Source of the DNA: VGBV01 sp963780395 | GTDB taxonomy: Bacteria > Actinomycetota > Thermoleophilia > Solirubrobacterales > 70-9 | Assembly (NCBI GenBank): GCA_963780395.1 | Contig: CAWABY010000006.1 | Coordinates: forward strand, 62,001 to 126,000 | Length of the DNA: 64,000 bases | Reading direction: 5' to 3' | Part shown: positions 26,710 to 35,337 of the stretch, in pieces | Position numbering within the stretch: position 1 is the stretch's first letter | How the letters are laid out: each line of letters starts with the position of its first letter | Program-made: the position numbers and the translations under genes | Notes under the pieces: generated by a model | What the model was told of the DNA's origin: nothing | Database searches by the model: none | What the model saw: the letters and a program-made list of their open reading frames with translations, nothing else

Positions 26710-27353
26710 GGGGCGGTCTCGCGGTAGACGGCCGCGCGCTCGGGCCGCAACGGTGGCAGCTCGCCTCGCTCGAGCGAGCGCAGGTAGCCGCGCGTGACCA
26801 GCACGTGGATCCGCAGCTGGGTCTGCGAGTAGACGAAGGAGCCGAGGCGCGCGACGCGTCCCGATCCGCGCAGGAAGGGATAGAAGTTGGCGACGACCGC
26901 GCGTACGCGGATCCGCCCCTCGCCATCGGGGCCCGGCTCCAGGCGTCGCACGTCGAAGCGCAGGTATCCGCGGCCCCGGCCACTGGGGGAAACCAGGACG
27001 CCGCGCTCGATCGGCCAGGTGACCCGGCCGAACTCGGGGCCCGTGTCGTACTGCGGCTCGCGGAAGCGCAGAAGGTCGAACCGGCGCCAGACCAGCACAA
27101 CCGAGCGCGAGGCGCCGGAGTACGCGATCCGCAGCAGCCCCAGCGAGATCCTGTTCAGGTAGCGCCAGTACCCGCGGGCGAAGCGCTCCAGGTTCGCCGG
27201 GGTCCAGAGCTCGTCAAGCCGCTCCGCGGTCATCGCCAGCTCGGCCTCCTGCACCGAGCGCAGCGGCCCGTTCGCGGTCACCGGCCCTCGCTCGGGGTCG
27301 GGCAGTATCCGCACCTTGATCGGCCCCGCGTTGGACGACGAGGGCGGGGTCAT
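26706..27353 (-). CDS. Hypothetical protein, downstream of yihY
   Basis: A 215-residue soluble protein rich in Arg, with ERFARGYWRYLNRISLGLLRIAYSGASRSVVLVWR and GRGYLRFDVRRLEP. No family was recognised. ATG 27353 overlaps the YihY stop by one base (TGATG), so it is co-transcribed with that gene. Longer upstream frames run inside yihY and are not supported. A helical RYL..ISLGLLRI stretch could be membrane-associated. Confidence 0.65.
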   Translation of the reverse strand: MTPPSSSNAGPIKVRILPDPERGPVTANGPLRSVQEAELAMTAERLDELWTPANLERFARGYWRYLNRISLGLLRIAYSGASRSVVLVWRRFDLLRFREPQYDTGPEFGRVTWPIERGVLVSPSGRGRGYLRFDVRRLEPGPDGEGRIRVRAVVANFYPFLRGSGRVARLGSFVYSQTQLRIHVLVTRGYLRSLERGELPPLRPERAAVYRETAP

Positions 27354-28246
27354 CAGCCGTCGGTGGGGAGGGAGCCCGTGTCGTCGCGCTCGTGGCGCAG
27401 CGAGTTGATCACGGCTCCGGCGAGCATCCCGAGGCTGATCGCGTAGAACCACAGCAGCGCGACGAGGACGAAGCCGATCGCGCCGCCGACCCGGTTCAGG
27501 TCGGAGACAGTGGTCAGGTAGAAGGGGAAGACGTAGTTGGCGATCGAGAGCGCGGTGGAGAAGAACAGCGCGCCGGGCCAGACCGAGCGCCAGGGCATGT
27601 GGCCCTTCGGCACCGCCCAATAGATGGCGCTGACGATGAGGAAGGTGACCACGAAGCCGCCGACCACGACGACCGCGGTGCGGATCGGCCCGAACTCGTC
27701 AAGCCCCCACGGCAGGTCGTCGGTGCCGGCGAGAGCGGCGCTCTCGATGATGGGGACGGCGACGCTGGCCGCCAGCAGCAGGGTCAGCGCCGCCAGCATC
27801 ACCAGGGCGAAACGCTTCTGGGCGACCCAGCTCCGGCACTCGACGTGGTAGATGCGACAGAAGGCGGTGTCCATCGCGCCCCAGAAGCTGGCTCCGATCC
27901 AGATGCCACCGACCGCGGCCGCGACGCCGATCGTGGTCGAGCTGTCGCGCACCCGGTCGATCGCGTTCTCCAAGCCCGCCTGCTCGATGTTGGGGAAGAG
28001 GCGCTGGATGTCGACGATCACGCTCTCCTCGATCTCGGGGCTGTCCACGATCTGTCCGAACACGAACAGCACCAGCAGCGCGAAAGGGAAGATCGCGAGC
28101 ATCAGGTTGAAGGCGACCATCCCGGCGAGGCCGGTGATGTTCTCCTTGTAGGCCCGGTTCCAGAACGCGATCGCCCAGGGCGAACGCCAGGGGACCCGGC
28201 GTTTGCGCTTGTCGGAGGAGGGCAAGAGTCGTTGCAGCGAGTTCAT
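27353..28246 (-). CDS. YihY/BrkB family membrane protein
   Basis: A 297-residue protein with six hydrophobic spans. Family features are FWNRAYKENITGLAGMVAFNLMLAIFPFALLV at the start, IWIGASFWGAMDTAFCRIYHVECRSWVAQKRFAL in the middle, and LSIANYVFPFYLTTVSDLNRVGGAIGFVLVALLWFYAISLGMLAGAVIN at the end. The annotation 'ribonuclease BN' for relatives is historical and wrong; the real role, possibly transport or envelope-related, is unsettled. It is divergent from the sigma factor gene. Confidence 0.9.
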   Translation of the reverse strand: MNSLQRLLPSSDKRKRRVPWRSPWAIAFWNRAYKENITGLAGMVAFNLMLAIFPFALLVLFVFGQIVDSPEIEESVIVDIQRLFPNIEQAGLENAIDRVRDSSTTIGVAAAVGGIWIGASFWGAMDTAFCRIYHVECRSWVAQKRFALVMLAALTLLLAASVAVPIIESAALAGTDDLPWGLDEFGPIRTAVVVVGGFVVTFLIVSAIYWAVPKGHMPWRSVWPGALFFSTALSIANYVFPFYLTTVSDLNRVGGAIGFVLVALLWFYAISLGMLAGAVINSLRHERDDTGSLPTDG

Positions 28247-28360
28247 CCGAGCACTGCGTAACGAACGTCCAGGACGGTGTAGACAGGGGGGCTTGCGGAA
28301 CTTTTGCCCAAGTTGGCTGTTTCCGCTTTGGAATGGGGGCCAGCGGGGGTCCCGCGAGCG

Positions 28361-28389
28361 TTGACTTCAAAAAATGTAGTGGCTAGGAT
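28361..28389 (+). promoter_or_regulatory. Housekeeping promoter of the sigma factor gene
   Basis: TTGACT (28361-28366), 17-base spacer, TAGGAT (28384-28389): the closest match to the sigma-70 consensus in the window. Transcription should start near 28396, leaving a leader of about 210 nt before ATG 28610. The leader contains an AGGAAGGAAG ribosome site and several short inverted repeats (for example CGGATC/GATCCG near 28456-28474). The rest of the 363-base gap to yihY shows nothing else. Confidence 0.8.
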
Positions 28390-28609
28390 GCGAACAGACG
28401 TTTGACGATGTACGCGGGGCAAGGGTCCCTCTTCATCTCGGACGAGGACGCAATCGGATCCCGTCCGATCCGCGTTTCTGTCGCCTTTCGAAGTCCACGG
28501 TAAAGGTTTCACGGCGCCGACCGACACCGAAAGAGATGGCCCAGAAATGGGTAAGAGGAATCGATAGGCCAGGAAACGAGTAGAGAGCAAGGAAGGAAGT
28601 CTTAGGCAG

Positions 28610-29716
28610 ATGCTAGTCGCGGATCTTCAGGAGCTTGAGGAAGTAAAGACGCTGATCACCAAGGGTCAGCAGCTGGGCGTGCTCACCTACGGCGACGTCT
28701 CTGCCGCCGTGTCCGAGGTCGAGCTGGACGAGTCCGACGTCGAGGACCTCTACGGGCACCTCGAGAAGTCGGGGATCGAGCTGGTCGAGGACGTCGACCC
28801 GGCGCAGAAGCGCGCCGAGGAAGTCGCGTCCGAGGGCGCCAAGGGCAAGCGCGGCGGGCGCAAGAAGGCCGCGCTCGACCTGAAGCCCGACATGACCACG
28901 GATTCGCTGCAGCTGTTCCTGAAGGACATCGGCAAGGTCCGCCTGCTCACCGCCGCCGAGGAGGTCGAGCTCGCGAAGCGGATCGAGCGCGGCGACCTGG
29001 ACGCGAAGCAGAAGATGGTCGAGTCCAACCTGCGCCTGGTCGTCTCGATCGCCAAGAACTACCGCAACCAGGGCCTGCCCTTCCTCGACCTGATCCAGGA
29101 GGGCACCCTCGGCCTGGTCCGCGCGGCCGAGAAGTTCGACTACCGCAAGGGCTTCAAGTTCTCCACCTACGCCACCTGGTGGATCCGCCAGGCGATCGCC
29201 CGCGCGCTCGCCGACAAGGCGCGCACGATCCGCATCCCGGTGCACGTGGTCGAGAAGCTGAACAAGATCGGCCGCGCCGAGCGCAAGCTGGTCACCGAGC
29301 TGGGCCGCGAGCCGACCCCGGAGGAGATCGCCGAGGTCACCGGCATCGAGCCCGAGGAGGTCGACTCGATCAAGCGCTCCGCGCAGGCCCCGGTCAGCCT
29401 GGAGAAGCCGGTCGGCGACGAGGAGGAGTCGGAGTTCGGCCAGTTCATCGCCGACGAGCGCGCCGAGTCCCCCTTCGAGCGCGCCGCCGAGCTGCTCACC
29501 AAGGAGGCGCTGAAGGAGGCCCTCGAGAACCTCTCCTACCGCGAGCGCCGCGTGCTCGAGCTCCGCTACGGGCTCGGCGGCGAGCACCCCCGCACCCTGG
29601 ACGAGGTCGGCCGCACCTTCAACGTCACCCGCGAGCGGATCCGCCAGATCGAGAACCAGTCGCTGAAGAAGCTTCAGTCACTGGCTGAGGCCCAGAAGCT
29701 GCGCGAAGTCGCCTAG
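28610..29716 (+). CDS. sigA: Primary RNA polymerase sigma factor (RpoD/SigA)
   Basis: A 368-residue group 1 sigma factor. Region 1.1-like sequence is at 5-65. Region 1.2 is DSLQLFLKDIGKVRLLTAAEEVELAKRIERGD, regions 2.1-2.4 include NLRLVVSIAKNYRNQGLPFLDLIQEGTLGLVRAAEKFD and FSTYATWWIRQAI (-10 recognition). Region 3 has RTIRIPVHVVEKLNKI. Region 4.2 is LDEVGRTFNVTRERIRQIENQSLKKL (-35 recognition). Region 1.1 is followed by a short basic linker with GKRGGRKK. It lies behind a strong promoter and long leader, as expected for a highly expressed housekeeping gene. Confidence 0.96.
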   Translation: MLVADLQELEEVKTLITKGQQLGVLTYGDVSAAVSEVELDESDVEDLYGHLEKSGIELVEDVDPAQKRAEEVASEGAKGKRGGRKKAALDLKPDMTTDSLQLFLKDIGKVRLLTAAEEVELAKRIERGDLDAKQKMVESNLRLVVSIAKNYRNQGLPFLDLIQEGTLGLVRAAEKFDYRKGFKFSTYATWWIRQAIARALADKARTIRIPVHVVEKLNKIGRAERKLVTELGREPTPEEIAEVTGIEPEEVDSIKRSAQAPVSLEKPVGDEEESEFGQFIADERAESPFERAAELLTKEALKEALENLSYRERRVLELRYGLGGEHPRTLDEVGRTFNVTRERIRQIENQSLKKLQSLAEAQKLREVA

Positions 29717-29771
29717 CGGCCACCGGCCTCAGCGGCATATTGTCTGCCCCTCCCGACCGAGGAGGAGCACG

Positions 29772-30068
29772 ATGCTTGTTTTCTTCAGTGGACGCCGGCT
29801 GAAGCCTGGGCATTGGGACGATTTCAGGAAGGCCTGGGATCCGGGGGATGCGGAGCTGCCGGAGGGGGCGGTGATCTACCACGCGCGGAACGTCAAGGAC
29901 GAGAACGAGGTGATCTCGTTCGGGATCTTCCCGATCGACAGGGACTCGATCTCAGAGGTTCGCGGCGACGAGGAGGACGCGCGCAAGCGGGAGCTGGCGA
30001 TGGACGAGCACGTGCACGACGTGCCGCTGGAGGGCGTCTACGAGGTGGTGGAGGAGATCAAGCCCTAG
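29772..30068 (+). CDS. Small ABM-like (dimeric alpha/beta barrel) protein
   Basis: A 98-residue protein: MLVFFSGRRLKPGHWDDFRKAWDP, VIYHARNVKDENEVISFGIFPID and a C-terminal VPLEGVYEVVEEIKP. The strand-helix order and length match the ferredoxin-like antibiotic-biosynthesis-monooxygenase/Dabb superfamily. The family link is by overall pattern, not a strong motif. A strong GGAGGAG ribosome site precedes the ATG, and TATTGT at about 29738 is a plausible -10 box. Confidence 0.7.
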   Translation: MLVFFSGRRLKPGHWDDFRKAWDPGDAELPEGAVIYHARNVKDENEVISFGIFPIDRDSISEVRGDEEDARKRELAMDEHVHDVPLEGVYEVVEEIKP

Positions 30069-30135
30069 GGCCGGCGTCAGCGTCGCAGCGGCACGGCGAT
30101 CCCTAAAGGTCGTCGCGGCGGGGCCGATAGGCAGG

Positions 30136-31302
30136 GTGATGGCTATCGACATCGACGCTGCGCTGACTTATCTGGTCGAGCGGGAGGGCTCGGACCTGCA
30201 CCTGAAGGTGGGCTCGCCCCCGGTCGCCCGCGTCCACGGGGACCTCTGGGCCCTGAAGGACGCCGAGCCGCTGCAAGCGGAGGACACCGACGGGGTGCTG
30301 GAGCACATCTCCAAGCACCGGCCCGAGGTGATGAAGGAGTTCGCCGAGGACGGCGAGGCCGACTTCGCCTACCAGCTCGAGGGCGTCTCGCGGTTCCGCG
30401 TCAACGCCTTCCGGCAGCGCGGCACGACCTCGATCGCGCTGCGGGCGATCCCCTACAACGTGCGCACGATCGACGAACTGGGGCTGCCCGACGTGGTCCG
30501 CAAGCTCGCCGACGAGCCACGCGGGATCATCCTGCTGACCGGCACCACCGGCTCGGGCAAGTCGACGACGCTGGCGGCGATGATCGACCACATCAACTCG
30601 ACGCGGGCGCGCCACATCGTCACGCTCGAGGACCCCGTCGAGTACCTGCATCGCGACAAGCTCTCGATCATCAACCAGCGCGAGGTAGGCGCCGACACCA
30701 AGAGCTTCGCCCGGGCGATGCGCAGGGTGCTGCGCCAGGACCCCGACGTGATCCTGATCGGCGAGATGCGCGACGAGGAGACGGTCCGCACCGCGCTCTC
30801 TGCCGCCGAGACCGGGCACCTCGTGATGTCCACCGTCCACACCCTGGACGCGACCGAGACGATCAACCGCATCATCGACTTCTTCCCGCCCCACCTGCAG
30901 CAGCAGGCGCGGGTGATGCTCGCCTCGACGATGCGGGGAGCGATCTCTCAGCGGCTGGTCCCGCGGGCCGACAGCGGGGGGCGGGTCGCGGTCTCCGAGG
31001 TGATGGTGGTCACCGGGCGTATCCAGGACCTGATCCTGAACCCCGAGGAGACGGGCAAGATCACCGAGGTGATCGGGGAGGGCGAGTTCTACGGGATGCA
31101 GACCTTCGACCAGGCGCTGCTGGGCTTCGTCATGGACGGCGTCGTCACTGAGGAGGTCGCGATGGAGACCGCCTCGAGCCCGCACGACTTCAAGCTCATG
31201 CTCGCGGCCAAGGGCGAGCGCGCGAGCGGCATCGAGCAGGTCGCCAGCGGCAACGGCGATGGCGCCGACAAGGGCGCCGACGTGTCCACGCCCGCTGCCT
31301 GA
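30136..31302 (+). CDS. pilT: Type IV pilus retraction ATPase PilT (copy 1)
   Basis: A 388-residue secretion-superfamily ATPase. The N-terminal GSDLHLKVGSPPVARVHGDL is the PilT PAS-like domain. Walker A is GTTGSGKSTT, the Asp box TLEDPVEYLH, Walker B DVILIGEMRDEET, and the His box GHLVMSTVHTLDA. It depolymerises pilin to retract pili. GTG 30136 and ATG 30139 are both possible starts. First gene of the pilus locus; a second PilT follows pilB. The last 40 residues are low-complexity Gly/Ala/Asp. Confidence 0.94.
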   Translation: MMAIDIDAALTYLVEREGSDLHLKVGSPPVARVHGDLWALKDAEPLQAEDTDGVLEHISKHRPEVMKEFAEDGEADFAYQLEGVSRFRVNAFRQRGTTSIALRAIPYNVRTIDELGLPDVVRKLADEPRGIILLTGTTGSGKSTTLAAMIDHINSTRARHIVTLEDPVEYLHRDKLSIINQREVGADTKSFARAMRRVLRQDPDVILIGEMRDEETVRTALSAAETGHLVMSTVHTLDATETINRIIDFFPPHLQQQARVMLASTMRGAISQRLVPRADSGGRVAVSEVMVVTGRIQDLILNPEETGKITEVIGEGEFYGMQTFDQALLGFVMDGVVTEEVAMETASSPHDFKLMLAAKGERASGIEQVASGNGDGADKGADVSTPAA

Positions 31303-31374
31303 GCGCCCGCACCGCTCAAGCTTCGGGCCACGCCTGCCGACTCAGTTCTTGAGCACGCGTCAAGGGCTTCAGCG

Positions 31375-32025
31375 ATGCGCAAGGCAATCAACGAAAACCC
31401 CACCGTCCAGATCGCCCTCGTGGCCGGCCTGCTGCTGGCCGCCGCGCTGATGTTCCTGATGGGGCCGATGAAGAAGAAGGACGAGCCCGCGACCGCAGCC
31501 GCAGGCGCCGCCCCGGCCGTCGGCTCGACGGCGAGCGACGTCGTCCCGGGCGCCCCCGCGGCTGGGACCGCGGCCCCGGCCACCGCGGCGCCGGCCGCCC
31601 CCGCCACCACCGCGCCGACGACCGGCACGGCGGGAACGGTCTCGCCCGAGGCGCTGATTCCTGGCCCGGGGCTGCCGCGCGAGGTCGCCCAGGCATGGGC
31701 ACGCGGCAACGCGATCGTGCTGCTGATCGTCAAGCAAGGGGCGAGGGACGACGAGCTCGTGCAGGCGTCGGTCAAATCCCTCTCCAAGCCGGGGGTATCG
31801 GTCTTCGTCGCGCCGGCCGGCAAGGTCGCGCGCTACTCGCGCATTACCCAGGGGGTGGGCGTCAACCGCGTCCCGGCACTGGTGGTGGTCAGGCCGCGAA
31901 GCGTCAGCGGACCGACCCCGCAGGCCGTCGTGAGCTACGGCTTCCGCAACTCGCAGAGCGTCGTCCAGGCAGTAAACGACGCGCTCTACGACGGCCGGGA
32001 CGACGTGCCCTACCACCCCGGCTGA
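31375..32025 (+). CDS. Membrane-anchored thioredoxin-fold protein without CxxC, in the pilus locus
   Basis: A 216-residue protein: one N-terminal span (VQIALVAGLLLAAALMFLMGP), then a basic KKKD, then about 65 residues of Ala/Pro/Thr linker. A C-terminal domain follows with AIVLLIVKQGARDDELVQASVKSL and GVNRVPALVVVRP. The last part resembles the cis-proline region of a thioredoxin fold, but no CxxC is present, so disulfide exchange is unlikely. It is placed between pilT and pilB, with the pilB start only 11 nt after its stop, so it is probably a pilus assembly accessory protein. No known Pil name fits. Confidence 0.6.
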   Translation: MRKAINENPTVQIALVAGLLLAAALMFLMGPMKKKDEPATAAAGAAPAVGSTASDVVPGAPAAGTAAPATAAPAAPATTAPTTGTAGTVSPEALIPGPGLPREVAQAWARGNAIVLLIVKQGARDDELVQASVKSLSKPGVSVFVAPAGKVARYSRITQGVGVNRVPALVVVRPRSVSGPTPQAVVSYGFRNSQSVVQAVNDALYDGRDDVPYHPG

Positions 32026-32036
32026 GGCGCGCGGCA

Positions 32037-34058
32037 ATGACCCCGCGGGAACTTCCCGACTACCTGCGACCCGTCCCGGGACCGGAGACTCCGGCTGAGA
32101 CTGGCGCCCCCCCGCCCGAGCCCGAACCGGCCCCCGCGCCCGAACCGCCCCCTGCGCCCGAACCGCCTCCGGCGCCCGAACCGCCTCCGGCGCCCGAACC
32201 GCCGGCGCCCGAACCGCCCCCGGCGTCCCAGCCGCCCTCCGGCGGCACGCCGCCATCCGGCGGCACCCCCGGGGGCGACGCCGGGCCCGCGGGGTCCACC
32301 GGGGCAGCGACCGCACGCGCGCCCGCCGGCGACGCCCCCGCAGCCGAGCAGGGACCCCTGGGCGTGGTCGCGCCCCAGCGCCGCGGACACTCGAGCGGCT
32401 TCATCACCGACGTGATCGTCGATCTCGGCTTCGCCACGGTCGAGCAGGTGGAGGCCGCGGTCGAGCAGTCGCGCACGGCCGGCCAGACCCCCGAGCAGGT
32501 GCTGCTGGGCCAGGGCGTGATCGACTCCGAGCGCCTGGCCCAGGCCACGGCCGAGCGCTACGGGCTCGACTACGTCGACCTCGCCCTCTACCAGATCGAT
32601 ATGGCCGCGGCGAACATGATCTCGGTCAAGTCCGCGCGGCGCCACGAGGCCGTTCCGATCGGCTTCATCGACCAGGAGACCCTGCTGCTGGCGATGGCCG
32701 ACCCAGCCAACGTGCTCGCGCTGGACGACGTGCAGATGGCGACTGGGCTCAACTGCCGGGTCGCGGTCGCCCCGGGTGAGGACATCGAGGCGCTGATCGG
32801 CAAGCTGAGCACGCTGCAGAGCACCGTCGCCGAGGCGATCGCCGAGGACGAGGAGGAGGAGTCCGGCGAGCCGGCCGAGATCACCGACATCCGGGCGACC
32901 GCCGAGGACGCGCCGGTGATCAAGCTCGTCAACAGCATCCTCGGGCAGGCCGTCTCAGAGGGCGCCTCGGACATCCACTTCGAGCGCGAGGAAGGCGAGA
33001 TGCGGATTCGCTTCCGCATCGACGGCGTGTTGCAGGAGGCGGCTCGCGTGCCGAAGCGCATGGTCAACGGGGTCGTCTCACGCATCAAGATCATGAGCGA
33101 GCTCGACATCGCCGAGAAGCGCGTTCCCCAGGACGGGCGCGTCGGGGTCACGATCGAGGACCACCGCGTCGACCTGCGCGTGACCACGCTGCCGACCCAG
33201 CGCGGCGAGGGCGCGACGATCCGCATCCTCGACGAGTCAGCCGCGCTGCGCTCGCTCGACGACCTCGGCATGGCCGGGGAGGAGCGTGAGCGCTTCGAGA
33301 ACTCCGTACGCCAGCCCTACGGCGCCGTGCTCGTCACCGGCCCTACGGGCGCCGGCAAGTCGACCACCCTCTACGCGGCGCTGCAGGAAATCAACGACGT
33401 CGACAAGAACATCATCACGATCGAGGACCCGGTCGAGTACCGGCTCAACGGCGTCAACCAGATCGGCGTCCACCGCAAGGCGGGGCTGACCTTCGCCAAC
33501 GGGCTGCGCTCGGTGCTGCGCGCGGACCCCGACGTGATCATGGTCGGCGAGATCCGCGACGCCGAGACGGCCCGAATCGCGATCGAGGCCGCGCTGACCG
33601 GCCACATGGTGCTGAGCACGCTTCACACCAACGACGCCCCGGGAGCGATCACCCGCCTGACCGAGATGGGGATCGAGTCCTTCCTCACCTCCTCGGCCGT
33701 CGACTGCGTCGTCGCCCAGCGCCTGGCGCGGGTGCTCTGCCCGCAGTGCAAGCAGCGGACCGTGATCCCGCAGGCGGCGCTGGAGGAGGCGGGCTTCCGG
33801 GCCGCGGCCGACGTCGAAGCCTTCGAGCCCGTCGGCTGCGCCCGCTGCCACCGGATCGGCTACCGCGGGCGCATCGGCGTCTACTCGGTGATGGTGCTGA
33901 GCGAGCGGATCAAGGAGATGGTCGTCGGCGTCGCGCCCGAGGCCGAGATCGGCAAGGCCGCGCGCGAGGAGGGGATGTTGACCCTGCGCGAGTCGGGCCT
34001 GGCCAAGGTGCGCGCGGGCGTCACCAGCATCGAGGAGATCGCCCGTGTTGCGAGTTAA
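32037..34058 (+). CDS. pilB: Type IV pilus assembly ATPase PilB
   Basis: A 673-residue extension motor. Residues 1-115 are a Pro/Glu/Ala-rich extension encoded by short DNA repeats (32115-32230). Residues about 125-280 form an MshEN-like/GSPII_E_N domain (VIVDLGFATVEQVEAAVEQSRTAGQTPEQVLLGQGVIDSE), a fold that binds c-di-GMP in some PilB/MshE proteins. The RLG motif residues are not conserved here. The ATPase core has Walker A GPTGAGKSTT (about 435), Asp box, Walker B VIMVGEIRDAET and His box STLHTND. The tetracysteine zinc site is CPQC...CARC. ATG 32037 follows the previous stop by 11 nt. The open frame upstream overlaps the preceding gene and is not used. Confidence 0.95.
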   Translation: MTPRELPDYLRPVPGPETPAETGAPPPEPEPAPAPEPPPAPEPPPAPEPPPAPEPPAPEPPPASQPPSGGTPPSGGTPGGDAGPAGSTGAATARAPAGDAPAAEQGPLGVVAPQRRGHSSGFITDVIVDLGFATVEQVEAAVEQSRTAGQTPEQVLLGQGVIDSERLAQATAERYGLDYVDLALYQIDMAAANMISVKSARRHEAVPIGFIDQETLLLAMADPANVLALDDVQMATGLNCRVAVAPGEDIEALIGKLSTLQSTVAEAIAEDEEEESGEPAEITDIRATAEDAPVIKLVNSILGQAVSEGASDIHFEREEGEMRIRFRIDGVLQEAARVPKRMVNGVVSRIKIMSELDIAEKRVPQDGRVGVTIEDHRVDLRVTTLPTQRGEGATIRILDESAALRSLDDLGMAGEERERFENSVRQPYGAVLVTGPTGAGKSTTLYAALQEINDVDKNIITIEDPVEYRLNGVNQIGVHRKAGLTFANGLRSVLRADPDVIMVGEIRDAETARIAIEAALTGHMVLSTLHTNDAPGAITRLTEMGIESFLTSSAVDCVVAQRLARVLCPQCKQRTVIPQAALEEAGFRAAADVEAFEPVGCARCHRIGYRGRIGVYSVMVLSERIKEMVVGVAPEAEIGKAAREEGMLTLRESGLAKVRAGVTSIEEIARVAS

Positions 34059-34060
34059 CG

Positions 34061-34161
34061 CACAAGGCCGCCCCCTCCGGCGTGCCTCGTGCTTCGCGCA
34101 CCTTTGGTCCGCTCAGGCGTCCGGGGGCGGCCTCATGGCAGGGAGCGGCTCAAGTCTTGTG
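34061..34161 (+). other. Structured intergenic segment between pilB and pilT2
   Basis: Two nested inverted repeats: CACAAG (34061) with CTTGTG (34156), and a 10-bp GGCCGCCCCC (34066-34075) with GGGGGCGGCC (34123-34132). A small GTGC/GCAC hairpin lies inside. No T-run follows, so it is not a classic intrinsic terminator. It may be an mRNA stability or attenuation structure ahead of the AGGAGAG ribosome site of pilT2. Confidence 0.5.
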
Positions 34162-34188
34162 CCTGGGCGGACGATCTAGAGGAGAGCC

Positions 34189-35334
34189 ATGGAAGCGAGC
34201 AAGAACTTCGACTTCGCGGACGTGCTGACCAGGATGGCCAGCGAGCGGGCCTCCGACGTCCACCTCAGCCCCGGCTTTCCGCCGGCGATCCGCGTGCGAG
34301 GGCGGATCGTGCCGCTGGAGGAGTACGGCCCGCTCCTTCCCCAGCAGACGCGCGACACCGTCTACGGGCTGCTCAACGACGACCAGCGCAAGCGCTTCGA
34401 GTCCAACAAGCAGCTCGACCTCGCCTACGCGGTCCCCGGCGTCGCCCGTTTCAGGGTCAACTGCTTCTTCCAGCGCGGGGCGATCAGCGCCGCCTTCCGG
34501 CGCATCCCGCATGAGATCCCGAACCTGAGCGCGCTCGGGCTGCCGCCCGTGATCGAGGAGTTCACCCGCAAGCCCCGCGGTTTCGTGCTGGTCACGGGCC
34601 CGACCGGCTCGGGCAAGTCCACGTCCCTCGCGGCGATGATGGACATCATCAACGCCGAGCGCGAGGAGCACATCCTCACGATCGAGGACCCGATCGAGTT
34701 CCTGCACTCGCACAAGAAGTGCATCGTCAACCAGCGCGAGATCGGCGCCGACGCCGACGACTTCTCGCTGGCGCTGAAGTCGGCGCTGCGCGAGGACCCC
34801 GACGTGATCCTCGTCGGCGAGATGCGCGACCTGGAGACGATGTCCACGGCGCTGACGGCCGCTGAGACCGGGCACCTGGTGTTCGCCACCCTGCACACCC
34901 AGTCCACCGCCCAGACGGTGGACCGCATCATCGACGTCTTCCCCGCCGAGCAGCAGAAGCAGGTCCGCATGCAGCTCTCGATCGCGCTGCAGGGGATCGT
35001 CACCCAGCAGCTGCTGCCGACCGCCGACGGCTCCGGGCGCGTCGTCGGCTGCGAGATCCTGATGCCGACGCCGGCGGTGAGGAACCTGATCCGCGAGGGC
35101 AAGACCCACCAGATCTACTCGACGATCCAGACCTCGGGCGCGCTGGGGATGCAGACGATGGACGCCCACCTCGCCCAGCTGGTTCGCATGGGCAGGATCA
35201 CGCGGAAGCTCGCCGAGCAGCGCGCCTCGGTGCCCGAGGAGCTGAAGCGCCTGCTGGGGCCCGCGCAGGCTCAGGTCCAGGGCCAGCCCGAAGCCCAGCC
35301 GCGGCCCGTCCCCGTCGGACAGAACGGGGGCTGA
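34189..35334 (+). CDS. pilT: Type IV pilus retraction ATPase PilT (copy 2)
   Basis: A 381-residue PilT/PilU-type ATPase, clearly related to but distinct from the copy at 30136. It has ASDVHLSPGFPPAIRVRGRIVPL (N-domain), GPTGSGKSTS Walker A (about residue 137), TIEDPIEFLH Asp box, DVILVGEMRDLET Walker B and GHLVFATLHTQS His box. The C-terminal 25 residues are Gln/Pro-rich. A second PilT near pilB-pilC is common in Actinobacteria and Firmicutes pilus loci. Its ribosome site AGGAGAG lies just before ATG 34189. pilC follows 3 nt after its stop. Confidence 0.93.
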   Translation: MEASKNFDFADVLTRMASERASDVHLSPGFPPAIRVRGRIVPLEEYGPLLPQQTRDTVYGLLNDDQRKRFESNKQLDLAYAVPGVARFRVNCFFQRGAISAAFRRIPHEIPNLSALGLPPVIEEFTRKPRGFVLVTGPTGSGKSTSLAAMMDIINAEREEHILTIEDPIEFLHSHKKCIVNQREIGADADDFSLALKSALREDPDVILVGEMRDLETMSTALTAAETGHLVFATLHTQSTAQTVDRIIDVFPAEQQKQVRMQLSIALQGIVTQQLLPTADGSGRVVGCEILMPTPAVRNLIREGKTHQIYSTIQTSGALGMQTMDAHLAQLVRMGRITRKLAEQRASVPEELKRLLGPAQAQVQGQPEAQPRPVPVGQNGG

Positions 35335-35337
35335 GCC

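Noticed and set aside
34061..34161. A second riboswitch between pilB and pilT2
   Set aside because: The segment has strong stems but none of the conserved cores of known classes; GEMM core bases are absent.
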